From positions 331,001 to 395,000 of the forward strand of contig QVRM01005491.1 in assembly GCA_003439945.1 (NCBI GenBank): a stretch of 64,000 nt of DNA, read 5' to 3'. The notes beneath the pieces were generated by a model. The model did no database searches. It was not told where the DNA came from and saw nothing but the letters and a program-made list of their open reading frames with translations. The DNA comes from Dermanyssus gallinae (lineage: Eukaryota > Arthropoda > Arachnida > Mesostigmata > Dermanyssidae). Made by a program: the position numbers and the translations under genes. The stretch's first letter is position 1; every line of letters starts with the position of its first letter. Shown in pieces: positions 1-22,200 of this stretch.

Positions 1-1309
1 TGTATTAGGTTAGAAAACTGTGTTGTTTTACCATTGAGCTATTTTTCTTGCACTACTCACACGTCGAAACGCCTGTCTCATTTGTGTTCGAAGTGTGAAG
101 ATCTGCAGACGCTTAAAGCTAGACCAGTGAATTCATTCGGTCAATTTTTCGACCAGCGTTTGTCAATCGAAGCACAACACAGAAACGGCGCCTTGATGTT
201 GGCTACCTTACGTATATGGCCAACTTGGCTTAACCTCGGCGTGCAATTGTCGCTAATGAGGATACTGTTACGGTCAATTGTATTATCGTTAGATTTTGTT
301 TGCTGTTACGTTACCTTCGCTTGTATTGTCGTTATAATCTGTTTATATTTAAAACAATTGCAATCATTAGATCAATTTATTTTAAATTATTTTTTTACAT
401 AAGCGATAACAAACTTCAGTCTGGTTCTCAAAGGGAACATATCGCGGCGAAAATTAGAAAAGAGTTGAATTTGGAGTTCGTTTTTGTTTTTCTTCTAATG
501 CCTACCGGCCTCCAAATTAAACATCGATTCCTAGGACCGAAACGTATGCCAGCTTCTTACTTAGTACTTCCAGCTTAGCTTGGGAAGCACTGTTTTAAAA
601 ACCTAACGTCTAAAACCAGATCTTGCTAAAATCAAGTAAACATGACGAATCGAGCAAACAACGCTTGCATTCTGACAGACTCTCACGTCTGACCTGGATA
701 CACTAGCTTGTTACGTGTATTAGGTCTGTGCTCTGTTGTTCCAGTATTATTTCGTACAGTGATGTACGGCAATCAATTAAAGTTGTTATTTAAATGCCAT
801 AATGTTTATGCTAATACCAAGCAAGTTGAAACCGATGTCTGCTTACAGCGACACTAAATTACTGACCCTAGGTGCCTTTAGCGTCTCAAGCACAAAAAAG
901 CACGGTTATGTGTTTCTGTTCTTCTAATCTTGATTGTTCTAAGTTGCTTTCATAGAGAAAAACAAAAAAGTTATCGAGCACGCGTAGACGTCAGCTCGTA
1001 AAGATATTAAAACATATACATTGATAAGCTAGCCAATAATATATTATAAACGAAGAAGCCAATCAATCATAGTTAAAACACTATTTAAAGAAAGGAAACT
1101 GTATAATTATTTTAAGAAATCTACATGTTCTTCCAAATGTGCCATTCTGCTGGGAGAAAGGGATAGGCCTAACATACATAACCCCACAAAGACTATGCAG
1201 ACTAAACAGAACATGGCTGATTAGTGGATTAGTACTAATTCGCTATATTTTTCGCTTGTGTGTCATGAAAAGTAAGTGTATGATATCTGACATCATATAC
1301 ATAATGTGT

Positions 1310-1313
<4 letters not shown>

Positions 1314-1370
<57 letters not shown>
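1314..1370. repeat. (TA)n microsatellite
   Basis: Uninterrupted TA repeat of nearly 60 bases. Confidence 0.95.
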
Positions 1371-1372
<2 letters not shown>

Positions 1373-1632
1373 GTGTGTCTGAATCTGCATAATCATTTTA
1401 ACTTGACGGTGCACCCAAAGTTCAAGTTGACCTTGGCATAGAGAGAGACATTCCATGTTTGGCGTACCAAAAGTTGGCCATGACATAAGCAAGGCAACCG
1501 ACCACCAAGCTGATGGCGTTATGGGGCGTTCATCCCCTGGCCAGTGTTAGAAGGATAGAGACTGACGGCCACCGACACGATTCCTATAGTGGCGAGTGAC
1601 CCACGGCAGGGCTACACTACGACCCGCTGGTA

Positions 1633-1674
1633 CAAGTTACTCTTAATAACAGAAACGTTATTAAGAGTAACTTG
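1633..1674. repeat. perfect hairpin, 18-bp arms
   Basis: CAAGTTACTCTTAATAAC at 1633-1650 and its exact reverse complement at 1657-1674, with a 6-base loop. No T-run follows, and a bacterial-type terminator makes no sense here. Confidence 0.9.
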
Positions 1675-1711
1675 GTAATAGAAGGTTTATTTAACGAATG
1701 CGTATGTTTAA

Positions 1712-1748
<37 letters not shown>

Positions 1749-2076
1749 TCCTCAACGGGTGGGGCATAACATTTCGGTCCCTGCAAACGTGTGCACCGTT
1801 ACGTTATTTATAGATAAATATTCTCATTATTTCTGATGACAAGAACAATGCTGCTCATGATCACTGCCTGCCAATGTTGGTCGGGTGGGAGGGGGATTGA
1901 AGCAGAGGAGGAAGGTCTAGAGCGCGACGGACGACACCGTGCAGCAGCTAGCAAGGGTTACAGGCGAAATAACGTCGTCTAACCTACTACGACATTTACG
2001 TTGTACGAACAGTCAACGAACTAACCAGCCAGTGGATGTCCGATTCTTTACAGGGTAGCAGAATGAATCAATAAGT

Positions 2077-2111
<35 letters not shown>

Positions 2112-2553
2112 CGCCCAGAAGGCTCGTAAGTTACATATATTTATTTTTCGTATATTACAATATGTATGTGGGACACATACTACGGAAGATTAGCTATGCC
2201 AATGGGGTGCGCAACAAGAATCTTATAGGAAATGTCAATAGAGACACGCACTGCCGAGCCTGCGGGGCCGCGCAAGATGTCAACCAAAACGTATTGGCTT
2301 CAAGACGGACGGCAATATCAACAGTATCAGACGGACCACAATATCAAATGGACGCTGACAGACTACGTCCTCCTCGATAGACGGCAAGGTGAGAAGAGGA
2401 AGCAGAATGTGAATGTGCAGAAGAAGCAGATTGAGATTGTGACGACGAAGCACAATGCAGGTAGAAGAAGGAAAGAGCACCAACAACAACAACAACAACA
2501 ACAGCAATTTAAGCAATACTGATGATGATGATGATGACGAGGAAGAGAATCAT

Positions 2554-2660
2554 CGTCGTCTGTCGTCTGCTTTTCGTCGTCTGCCCGTCGTCGTCTGCTT
2601 TTCGTCGTCTGCCCGTCGTCGTCTGCTTTTCGTCGTCTGCCCGTCGTCGTCTGCTGTCGG
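2554..2660. repeat. 28-bp tandem repeat
   Basis: About three and a half copies of a unit made of CGTCGTCTGC, TTTT, CGTCGTCTGC and CCGT blocks. Confidence 0.85.
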
Positions 2661-3214
2661 TTGTCGTCTGTTGTGACGTCTATATCTACCCTGCTTCTGC
2701 TCCGCACGGCTGCAACAGAAAGAGGGGGTTAACTGTGCTTGTAATTGTTTGTAGCTAGTAAGTGAATCGTTGTTGTTTTGTTGTCTATCTATTGTTGTTC
2801 TTATTGTTGTGGTTGCAATTCTTGTTGACATTGTTATTGTTGTGGTCGTGATCACCAGTGATCGTGGTCGTATTAGTAGTAGTAGTAGTAAGTTATGTTG
2901 TTATTGTGGTGGTGCTGCTGGTAGGAATGTACGCTGATGATTGAACTGTGTCTGTTCCGGTGTTCAAACAAACGACAGGACGTATAGGCACGCATACGTG
3001 CATGCATACATTGTACATTGGTGTTTGGTGATTGTTCGGCTGGCTGGCTGGATCAAATATCAGATCAAAAATGATAAGGCTGGCTAATTGTTTGCTTTGG
3101 CGATTGGTCGATTGGTGCTAATTGACCCGTTTGTACTTAGCATAGCAGTTGACAGACGTTCTGTTCGGGGTCTCGTTCTTCGCGAATGTTTCACAGGCGG
3201 TGTTCCAAGCTGTT

Positions 3215-3420
3215 CGAGGAGAAACAACAGCTACAACAACAGTTACAACAACAACAACAGCGACAGCAACATTAACTTTAACAACATTGACAACAGCAAG
3301 AACAACAGAAACAATATCAACAACGACAAAAATAACTCGCCAACAACAACAACAACAATAATAGTATCATCAACAACTACAACAGCAGAAGCAGCAGCAG
3401 CAGCAACAGCTGTAAAATAA
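3215..3420. repeat. CAA/CAG/ACA triplet-rich block
   Basis: Imperfect runs of CAA, CAG and ACA over about 200 bases, typical of arthropod low-complexity DNA. Confidence 0.8.
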
Positions 3421-3725
3421 TCGTGCCAGCAGAACAGAATCGGCCCGGCTTAAAACGGTGGCGTGCGTGTTTCCGTCGTCTCGTGTGTTCGCCGTGGTCG
3501 TGATTTCTTCGCAGTGCAGTGCAGAAAATCACGCAAGCATTGAGAGACATTCGGTTGCGCCGAATTGTCAGAATGAATGAATGAATTCATCTATCAATCG
3601 ATGATGAATCACATGATGTCACAAATGTACTAATAATAATAACATGTATTTTTTGTGGCCAATTTGTCGGCTATGGTGGTGGCAGGAACAGCGACGCTAG
3701 AATTTCTGCAATCATTGTTCTAGCT

Positions 3726-3758
<33 letters not shown>

Positions 3759-4445
3759 CGTTGTTGTTTTTGCTGCTAATCATTGCTTGGCAGCAATTTG
3801 CAACGATTCCCGTTACCACCCCATCGCCACCACCATCAGCAACAGCCGTTACCGCCATAGTAGTGGTAGTAGTAGTAGTGATGATGATGATGATAATGGA
3901 TTAATGATCACTTAGTCATCATTAAGCATCGTCGTTGCTGATGCTGATGCTGATGTTGTTAATGTTGATGCGTAAACAAATCAACAGAGAACAAACGAAA
4001 CAAAACGCAGGACCGCAGTTGTTCAGCACGTTGCTGTTGTTGCTGCTGTTGCTGTATCATTATTATTATTATGGTTTATTAACACCCAGGTTGGGTAAAT
4101 TTGCTGTATCATTATCATTCAGGCTAACGCAGCAGGCACAGGTGGTGGTGGTGCTGCTGCTGTTGGTGGTTGGTGGCTGGGTGGGTGGTGGTTCGATGTA
4201 TGGATGGTAACTACTAAAAGAGATCTCATCTTCGGGTGGATAAACGCATACTACTCGACAGGAAGGAAGGCACAACAATTACAACAATTACACACACACG
4301 ACCCAGTGAGAGCGGAACACACAGAACAGCGACAGCGTAGTCTGAACGAGTGTAATAAACAGACTGAGGCTGGATGGAGTCACAAATGACTACTATAACG
4401 GTGGTAGTGGTAACGGCAACGACAACGACCACGACGACGACAACG

Positions 4446-4705
4446 ACAGCGACACATTCGAAAGGCTTGTGAAAAAATACAGCCGTTGAGTAGACGAAGG
4501 TCCGCAGAGTAGAGAGACCCGACGAGAAAGAGGAAGAAGAAAAAGAAAAGGAAGATACAGAAGAAGAAGGAGAAGAACAACAGCGACACATTCGAAAGAC
4601 TTGTGGAAAAATACAGCCGTTGAGTAAAGGGACCCGAAGAGAAAGAGGAACAAGAAAAAGAAAAGGAAGATACAGAAGAAAAAGAAGAACAACAACAACA
4701 AGAAG
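4446..4705. repeat. tandem duplication, period 134 bp
   Basis: The block starting ACAGCGACACATTCGAAAG at 4446 recurs at 4580 with a few substitutions and about 20 bases missing. Both copies end in GAA-rich sequence. Confidence 0.88.
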
Positions 4706-5292
4706 AGGAAGTAAAGAGAAACAGCGAAGAAAAAGCGAAGAAACCTGTAATCGAGTTGGTGCGGGTGCTACATTTTCTGCGGGGTGTTTTCAGTGCGGCC
4801 ACGGTAGAGATCAATAAACAAAAACACGCGACACTAACAACGACGACGACAACAACGACAACCACTTCTCTGCGTGCTAAAACGAAGGGGAAGAAATAGC
4901 AGCGCGTGTGGTGTGTGAATGTTTGGTTGGTTCAATAGAAATGTTTGTTTTTATTATTGATATTATTATTAGGATGATGATGATGATGGTGAATCGTATC
5001 CATTTGTTATGACCATGATCTCTGTGCTGTCGCCCCGTGGTCGTGGGTCTGGTCGGTCAGCTGTGCATGGATGGGTGTTCTGTTATTCATCCTGCTAGCC
5101 TTACCCACCCCTACTCGATTTTCCGTGCGACTGTCTCTGTGCGTCACCGCTAGTTCACCGCCGAAGATCCGCCCCCAACAACAACAACAACAACAACCTC
5201 ATCATCACCAGCATCATTCCCGTCTTTAAGAAGTAATACACGCAACCATCACAACAACAACAACAACAACAAGAAGATTAAAGACAACCACA

Positions 5293-13524
<8,232 letters not shown>

Positions 13525-15105
13525 CCCAATCGACAACGGATGATTGGTTAACCGAATGACTGTTGTAGATGAATGCTTATTCCCAGTAGCATGGCGTCCA
13601 TCCGACTAAAGATAGGAGAAAAATACGCCTTATTTACTACTACTACTACTACCTATCGAGGAGGAAATCATGCTCGGTGTTAGGCAGAGAGATAGAGATA
13701 GAGCAGGGGGAGAGTCTGTAGGTTTGATTATCTGTCTCTGTACGGGCTCGGTCATTCAGTGATACAGTTACTGAACCAGTCACTAGCCCATCCTGCGGTA
13801 AAGCTGAACTGCGGGATTTCTTCCATTGTTTTGAAAACTTCCTGGAGGAAGTGTCTAGAGAGATAAACATCTCAATGAAGACTAACACATAGCTAGCCAA
13901 TGTTTGACTCAATGTTCTGTATATGCTGTGAATGGACGATTGTGGTGAGTGACTGATACACATAACAACAACGAAATGAAAACAAGCACGACTCTCCCCT
14001 ACAATTTGGTATAAATGTGTATCATCCGTCAAGCAGTTGTCACACGCTCCCGCTTTCGCTGATCCATAACAAGAGAGAGAGAAAGCAGATCTGCACAAGT
14101 ATGAAAACAAACGAACGAAGGGCTAAACAATGTATGCGAACTTTTAGGTCTCCCTTTGACGATATTCCCTGTATGTGTACAACCTCCTTTCTTTTCGTTC
14201 TATGTTTTTTTTCGAATTATGGTTATGTACATCTAGGGACTGTTTATCAACGTCACATGGGGACGTCTACAAAAAGTTTTGCGGTATTGAATTCATTATG
14301 GTCATGAATATTGTCAGTGTTACTTTAAGTGGAAGGAAGTGGAGCTTCGGAGAGCCTTTGCAGGTCTGACTTAATGCCTTGTTCTCAATTACGCTAATGA
14401 CTTACTGAATGAAGGTTGCACGATAGCTCCGAGCCGGAAGGGCTATCGATTATCGGAAGGGGGGCTAGCGGGAGTGATTGGACTTATGGTAGTCGATTAA
14501 GTCGAAGAGAACAGGGAACGATGCAGGTTGAAGAGCAGTATGCTCACGCTTGCTAATGGGCGCGTTAAAAGTGCCATGGACAGAGTTTACAAGGCCTCAA
14601 CAGGTTACGTGTAAACGTTTGTCGTATCGTGGTCGTGTTCCTTTCCTACGTGTCCTGCCATGCTTCCAGTTTTAGTTTTCACCAGCTTAAACATCAAACG
14701 CTATAATATATACATATAGGCAAATAATTTAGTTTAACAGTTATGCATCGATGTGTGTAGCATTTTAAAGCGAGTCGAAAATAGGCAGATTAGATGGCGT
14801 TATAATGATTTTAGAGTAAATAAAGAGATCGGTGAACACGAGAGATGCACTCGCCGAATAAACGCCGGCAGAACGAGGATCCGCACACCGATTAGCAGCA
14901 ATACAAACGGCATTCGTTATAGAGACGTTAGCAACACTAGCAGTGAGGAAGTCATCGAAGGACGACAAGTCGCAGCAGTAAATCTATCTAGCAAATCGTG
15001 CAATTTACGCAGAAGTAGCAAGAGTCTAAATTGCTTTAAGAAATACCCATGCCGCGAGCAAAAAAGAGTATGCGAGAGAAAGAGAGCGTGCGTGCGTGTT
15101 TGTGA

Positions 15106-15137
<32 letters not shown>

Positions 15138-15768
15138 TATTACACCAGACAGTGGCCACAGCCGTAAATGAACAGACAGACGTCCGGCGTTTACATGGGC
15201 TCGCTCTGTAGCCCTTATTCACCCGTCGTTGCGTGTGAAGCGTACCCACATTCTTCGATAGCCGCTTGATTCTGATTTCTGCTACGTTAGTCGCCGTTGG
15301 TGTTAATGCGTTTTCTCGCATGTCGTTATTATTGCTATTGTTGTTATTGTTGTTGTTATGGTACGTATGGTCGTCGATCGAGACACCCACTGATGGCCAT
15401 TGCGGATGCAGGTGCTCTCGCTGTTTGCCAGCGCCGCGGAGAGGTACTGTGTTTGTTTCAATATGATTGATATTCGTTTTATTTATGCTAGCCTCGTTTC
15501 TGTTGTCCTATGCAATTACTATTATTATTACCACTGACGTTATCCCTGCTCTTGTTGGTTTTGTTGTTGTTCTTGTAGTGAATTCCGTCTTGCTGCTCTT
15601 ACGGGAAAATTAAAATTATGTACAAAACTTAAGCCGTTTTTCGCATTCGTATGTTTGGCACCACCAAATGGTAGACGGCGCATGGGGATTGCTAGGAGCG
15701 GCAATGATGTTGTTAGTAGTGTTATTGTTACTGTTATCTAGCGGCGATTGACAACTGCACGATCTAGT

Positions 15769-15816
<48 letters not shown>

Positions 15817-17190
15817 CTACGAGTTTATTTATAAGCGGTATTGAGCACAATTCTTGTGCGACCACGCGGAACAGGACGAGGCGTAAGAGGCCGTAAGAGC
15901 TATGAGAACCGTAAGAAGCTGTAAGTTACTGCGCCCAAATGATGAGCACTTTTAACATATGTACAGAGAGAGAAGGAGCGTGAATGGCAGATAGCCTAAC
16001 AAGAACAAGAGTAGCTACAATCACACAAAATTATGGCCACAAATACAGCCAAGTAGTTACTGAAAAATTCGTCGAGGCAGCAATAATTAGAGTAGGCCTG
16101 CGAACAACAATTACGATCCAACAAGCAATCATAATAGGAGCATGTTGGCACTGGGAGAAGTCGAAAGTAAACAGCTGCAGGAATGTATTAACAAACGGCA
16201 ATAACATTATCAGAAGCGACAACAACGACGACACAAGCGAATCGTTGGCTAAACGAGTTAAGTACTAGTGCAAATGGCAGGACACATTTAGTGTACAAGG
16301 GAACGCATCTGATTATATGTGTAAGTATATATATAGCCTGATACGTAGCTACAAATTATCAAATTATTCAGTCAATTATCCAGTCACTATGGTGCGATTG
16401 ATTAGGAATGGCGGGCCGGGCCGTCTTTGCCTGACAGTGAACGGGGTCTTGCGCTGTGAGCGGACCCGTGTGTGTGTGAGAACGAATCGAGTGGAGAGAC
16501 ATGCGGAAAACAGGGGTATAGAGAACAGAAAGAAGCGATAGGGGTGGTCCAGCGAAAGGGAGCGTTTGTACTCTTTGAATATACACGACGTGCATAGAGG
16601 CTAGGTTCTGGCTTGAGAGGGCGAACTGAATGCAATGAATAACATACGACACAGAGCTACATATAAATAGCGGCGTACGCTCGGTGTCGACGATCTTATG
16701 CAGAGATCTGTTGATTTTAGACGATATGTGGAGAAAAAGCACGTACACCAGTTGGAAAGTGGCCTCTATCAGCTATTCGGCGACGGCTGGCCGCTGACGT
16801 CGCTACAGTATCGCTGACTAGCGGGGCGGACGCGATCACAGTGTACAAAATAGTGTAACAATAATAAACGAAAAGACATTTTTAATATATGCGCGCTCTG
16901 TTGTTCTCTATTGTTTGTGCATGCCATTCTTCTACTTGGTGCATGCACGGCCATTCTGTGTGCAAGAAACCGGTATAGTTTGGATACATCTATTTGCTCA
17001 CTCGGTTGCTATTGTGCGCAAAGCAAAAAAGCTGTTTGCGTTTTGACTTTTTGGTGGATCCTTTTTGATAGTTAGATAGATAGCTTGGTAGTTCTCTTGC
17101 TTGATAATTAGAAAGATAGTAATCAGGATACCCCGTTCTCAAATGACTAGATATAAGCATCCAAAATGGCTGCGCAACTGATCACATTCT
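13525..17190. other. intergenic, no gene recognised
   Basis: Region 3' of Rheb. It holds a GT/GA simple repeat at 15105-15137, a (TA)n at about 15773-15811 and TTG/ATT triplets near 15330-15360. An AATAAA at about 14818 could serve Rheb but is 1.3 kb past the stop. Confidence 0.5.
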
Positions 17191-17199
17191 GAAAGATGC

Positions 17200-18240
17200 T
17201 TTATAGTATTATTTCCCGAAAATGTGTTTTAGAAGAAGACTACCTTGAGGAAACGAACATAAAAGGTATTTTGTATGATAAAGGAAAATTCTGCACAAGA
17301 AGACACTTTACTAGCTTGCTTAGCGAAAAGCAAATAACCAGATTGAGGAAAATCATAAAAAGTCGATATGTTGTTATGTCTTACGTTAACGCTTTTTCAT
17401 GAAAATCGTAATTTTTTCCAATACGACCAAAAATGTACGTCTAAAAGGCCACTCTCACGCAATAGCAACCATTTTCGTACCAAAGTGATGGTGCTGCGTT
17501 GCGTAGTTGACAAGTAACTAAGCTTTTTCGATAGCCATATCGAAACCGAAGGCATGCATACTTACATTTTTTTACACCCAATACATATTCATTGGGTGTA
17601 TGAGAAAGTTAGGTACAAATTTCGAGGTTTGGTAGAACTCGGCAAGAGAATAATTCTTCCTAGTGGAAGGAGGGGGCGGAAACGTCTTGGCAAAATGTTA
17701 CGGTTCTGAACGTAAAAACTTGCACGCAAAACATAACAACTATGACTGTCGAAAAAGCTTAGTTACTTGTCAACTACGTAACGCAGAACCATCACTTTGG
17801 TACGAAAATGGTAGACATCAAATTTGCTATTGCGTAAGAGTGTTCTTTTGAACGTACATTTTTGGTCGCAATGAAGAAAAATCACGATTTTCCGTGAAAA
17901 GGCGTTAACGTAACATATCGACTTTTTATGACTTTCCTTAATCTGGCTATTCGTTTTTCACTACGCAAGCTAATGAAGTATCCTCCGTTGTGCAGAATTT
18001 TCCTCCGAACATGTTGGTATGATTGGTTCCATCGTAAGGGTAGATTTGATGATGAGATGCGTTGACTGATTCTCCCGTAAACGTAGATTTCGCACAACTA
18101 TGTAGGAGAAAAAGGCAGAAAAACTACTTTTATAAACTTTACTCTCTCTCCTAAACAAGACGTTTCCGCGTCCTCCTTCCATTGGGAAAAAAAATTTTCT
18201 AGCCGAGTTCAACCAAACCTCTAAATAAGTACATAACAAT
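17200..18240. mobile_element. decayed foldback element, diverged relative of 41316-42481
   Basis: Two arms face each other: GACCAAAAATGTACGT near 17425 and its inverse near 17855, and ACGTTAACGC near 17383 with GCGTTAACGT near 17902. The right end matches the 41.3-kb element (CCTAAACAAG, CGTTTCC, CCATTGG, CGAGTT). The outer left end is eroded, and no CAGGGTG terminus remains. An internal block at 17600-17690 repeats the terminal motif (AGGTTTGGTAGAACTCGGC). Confidence 0.8.
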
Positions 18241-18249
18241 ATGAATGAG

Positions 18250-19200
18250 ACTGTATATATATATGCTGTGCTTTGATATTTCACCATATTGTGCTTAGTG
18301 CACCTATATACAATTTAGTTAAAAATTGACTTGCAGTGCCAGCTGTCGTATCGATAAGAGTTAATCAAATGAGCCCGTCTTTGATGTATGTACAGCTCAC
18401 TGATAATATTCTAGGTATGATTAGGCATTTTCCTCTAAACTGAATATATCTTGGAGTTTTTTAGGGGCTTCGTACACTCTTACTTTGCAGGCAGAGTAAT
18501 ATTGAATTTGTCATAGAAACGCGCATATATACATTCTTTGTATAGCCGCATCAAAACGCAACGTTAATTATACTAAAAAAATTGTAATATAACTTATTTT
18601 CATTTCTGTTTTCGTAGAAAAGGTGGTTTTTGGCAAACTATATATATATATATATATATATATGTTGTCTGCCGTACTCTGCTTCCTGAATATTCATTTC
18701 ACCAGTGAACATAACGACATCTTAAATGTACTTAGTGCTACTAATATTTTTTTAAATACTTTGAAGCCAAAAGAGAGTTGGTTCCATCGGGCCTTATGTA
18801 TAAGACCCTAAAGGGTCTAGATTTCTGTCTTCTATAGTTTGACTGACCGGTTAGAAATTTAATAAAGGAAGCAATGTTACCCGCTGATCTTTTTTAAAAG
18901 CTGACTTTATTAGAAAAATATATCTTCTAAACGATGTGCTTATCGGTTCTATATTTGCTCTATTCTTTTGCCTTCGACACTTTTTGCCGCGTCCGCCCGG
19001 TTGAAGGCTCGTTGGCAGGATTTAATCAAGGTGGGCACGGACAGTATTAGGTGGCCGCACGACAACAATGGAAATAAATGATCATTGGTTTTCATGACTG
19101 GCCGCGGCTCTGGACGTGTCGTGTGCGATGATAACGTTGGCAGCGATATAGAAACCCGTTGATTAGTCGATACAGTAGATGTCGGGATAGGGTAGCCGGC
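18250..19200. other. no gene recognised; 3' side of Vps33A
   Basis: AT-rich, with one (TA)n at about 18639-18663 and the candidate Vps33A poly(A) signal. Confidence 0.45.
18906..18911 (-). promoter_or_regulatory. candidate polyadenylation signal of Vps33A
   Basis: AATAAA on the minus strand about 290 bases past the Vps33A stop. Position and motif fit, but the hexamer is common in DNA this AT-rich. Confidence 0.35.
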
Positions 19201-19202
19201 GC

Positions 19203-19299
19203 CTAGTTCATGAGCGTCTTAATTAGCCGATCTCCTGTGATGATCGCCGTCGTAAGAATTACAAACTCCAGAGCGCAATCTTCCTGTTGTGAAAGCCAC
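19203..19299 (-). CDS. Vps33A: Vps33A exon 14 with stop
   Basis: Residues 576-607: [17 protein letters not shown], then TLMN and TAG (human FLSQLEDGGTEYVIATT). Acceptor GTGCAG|GT. The end is slightly shorter than in human. Confidence 0.93.
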
Positions 19300-22200
19300 C
19301 TGCACCCCAACATCACAACAAGAAAAGCACACAGCAGTAAAAAAAACGCTTATAGTTTCAAAACGATACTTAAAGACGGGACCTTTCGTGGACAGGCATA
19401 TGTAGAGACTGTGATATCATGAATAGCAGATCTACTCTACGTAAGCACGATAACCAATTAATAACATAGTACATATATAAAATGAAACTGTAATCCCGTA
19501 AACAAGAGCACAACTGTCTGGATCTTGCGGATTTTTAGTTTTGCTGAATTTTAAGCTTAACTACGGACGCACGTTCGAGATACATTGTAGTGTATACGGG
19601 ATGAGATCATGAGTTTTATTTGTACTTGTATATTGTTAGCAATATGTCAGCCATTATAGATTGCGCAATTTGATTACTCGTACTAACTTGCTCATTTATA
19701 TGTGAATATTATCCTCTAATACTCCACCATGCAATGCTAGTCAATTCCTCACCGGAGCGCGGATATTTCGGCGAAAGTACAGCCGCCAATAAAGACAACA
19801 AGAGCCAACTTCTTTTCCTCAACCCCTGCTCCTGATTGGAGAGACTCATGTGAACCTCGCCTCTGAAGTTTTCCTGCTGCAGCCATCTGTAGCTCTTCGA
19901 TTGTAGCACCGGGCAATACCTGTGCGATTGAGCCATAGATAGATTTACATATATGCGGCAAATGTTTTGTTTCAGATGAACGATGCGGCCTCGTCGAATT
20001 GAATACGCAGTTTTGTATAAATTATTCATCATCACACACTTAAAGCAATAGCATTTCAGTTCCCAACTTACAGACCAGTAAATTGCCCGCACTTTAGATA
20101 TAACGGTTTGGTGGAACGCTTTATATAAGATGAGACCGTCTTCTCCGCACGGTAAAATTATTTAAATTTAATAATTCTTTATTGAGCTCAACGATTCCAT
20201 AATTTACAAATTTTCAACAATTGAGAGTATTTTGCAAAAAAGACTATCACCCGTGTCTGACCAAATGTGCGTATATATATAAAGATATGAACCCATAATT
20301 TATTCAGAAGTGATAACATTATTTCACAAGAACCTTCCCACAGCAGCTACAATGAGAACTTCCGACGAACCATAAGTTTAGGCTATGAGGAACGTTGGAA
20401 TTTTTGGTAATTTGATTTCACATAAAAGAAGTTCCCTAACAAGCCCACTCCAAGCTTATATGGATCAATCAGGTTAAATTGTTCAAATTGGGAGTCCAAA
20501 TGCAAAACAATATCGTGTTCAGAGATAAAATAAAGCACCTGTTTTAAAATATAAATAGTACTCAAAGAGTTCACTGTTTTTGTTCATCTAACACTCCCAG
20601 CCAAAAAGCAGTACATGGATTTGGGCAATTATATAAAAGAATCTAGACATAAGGATCGTTTTTGAAAAGGCCTAGTGCAGCTAATTTTCAGGAAAATGAT
20701 AAAGTATGAACAAAACGAATGAATGAATGAATGAATGAAACGTATATCATATTTTCAACGAACGATGAATGAATGAAACGTATATCATATTTTCAAAATG
20801 GGGCTCACGCAATCGCCAAGAAGGTTTCTCAAAATTTTGCCTTGACGTAGGTTGATACGCTAGCTCATTTATTTATACCGTGCGCGGCAGGCCTCGAAAA
20901 AGTCTCTTTGAGAAGTGAAAGCCCCCTGCGGTTTCTACTTAGACGACTTAATTCCTAAAGGAAAATCGATACAGCATTTCTAATTTTAGGAGGCAAATTG
21001 CAGAAAGGAGGGGGACCTTCAACAAATCGCCTGGAAGTCTGCAAATAGTAAACTTAAACCCAATTTTTTTTCAATAGTGGCGATTGGCTTAGGCCAATAT
21101 TTCCGCTGAGCTTAGACGACCTCAATAAATTTGGCAAGGTTAAAACTACGTTTCTTGAAAGAGCAATTGGAGTGCCTAAAGTGCCCTGTTTACGCTTATA
21201 ACACATAAGTGCAGCGAACCCACGCTAGTGAAGGATCTAGGAAACCGCAATTACCAGTTCGACCGCGACACTTCCCTAAGGCTAAAAACAACACAGAGAA
21301 GGGTACACTTGAAATACTGTAACGGAGAAATGCGCCTTTGTTAACAGCAGGTTGAAAGAACGTCTGGAACAAGAGCAGTGCTCTACAAAATAATCAACAC
21401 GGACACCAGTAGTACCTCTGTCTTAAGCGGGAATGTTTTCAACTCAACGAATTTGTATGTAAAGATTGTGGTGAAATCCACATCGATTGAAACAACAGTA
21501 AATATGAATGGTAAAATAAGGTACAATTGTGTGCTGCGAGTAAACATGAATTAGAGTACGATATCACTAGCTGTGTGTTATGATAATTAAAACTAGAGTT
21601 CATACTCGCGTGGACTCTCTGATATCCGAGTAGCATACCCTTCGCTGCGGGAAACATCATTAATCGCAGACGGCCCAACGGCGTGAGATTCTGGGGAGTA
21701 GGCTAAGTGATAGGGTTTTAGGTCGTCAACGTCCGCAAGGTTTTGGCCTCAAGTGGGATGTATTTGTTAACGTCAAGGGCAATGATGTAATATTGGAATG
21801 CTAGGCTAGCACATCGGTAAAATAAAAATTGATAAATTGATTTAGGGTGTTAATAAAAATCCCTTTTCCCTATTAGGGAGTTCTACGCAATGAAGGGAAA
21901 TAACTAAGGATAGTAGAGTCTGTACACACAAACCACTGAAACCGAAGTCCACAAATAGGCAAACATCAGCGACATTTTAGATTCTCTAGCAACCGATCAC
22001 CGCAAACCTAATGGAAGTGTTCTACTGACCAATTACACCCACGGGAGAGGGATGGATCGGGGCCGTCTTGAGACGGAGACTGTCACTCGACATACAAAGA
22101 GGAAACGCCTCAGCGGTTCTTGGGACGCTGCCGACGATGCACGGATGATACCAACGCCACCGCATAACAGCAACCCAGGGGTAGTCGACACGTTTGTTTC

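Larger units (their letters stand above)
1..2440. other. no gene recognised
   Basis: AT-rich DNA with three (TA)n tracts (about 1314-1370, 1719-1744 and 2082-2106) and a perfect hairpin at 1633-1674. Short open frames show no family resemblance. Confidence 0.6.
2441..5292 (+). promoter_or_regulatory. Rheb upstream region with triplet repeats
   Basis: Contains CAA/CAG runs (2480-2512, 3215-3420, 5178-5275), TTG runs (3724-3775), a 28-bp CGTCGTCTG tandem and a 134-bp tandem duplication. It probably contains the Rheb promoter and 5' UTR. Open frames here encode only homopolymers and are not believed. Confidence 0.45.

Noticed and set aside
4226..4865. Ser/Phe/Val-rich open frames on the minus strand opposite GAA/CAA repeats
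   Set aside because: Pure low-complexity translation over a tandem duplication, with no domain and no splice context.
16655..16680. TATA-box-like ATATAAATAG
   Set aside because: No gene start follows and such words are common in AT-rich DNA.
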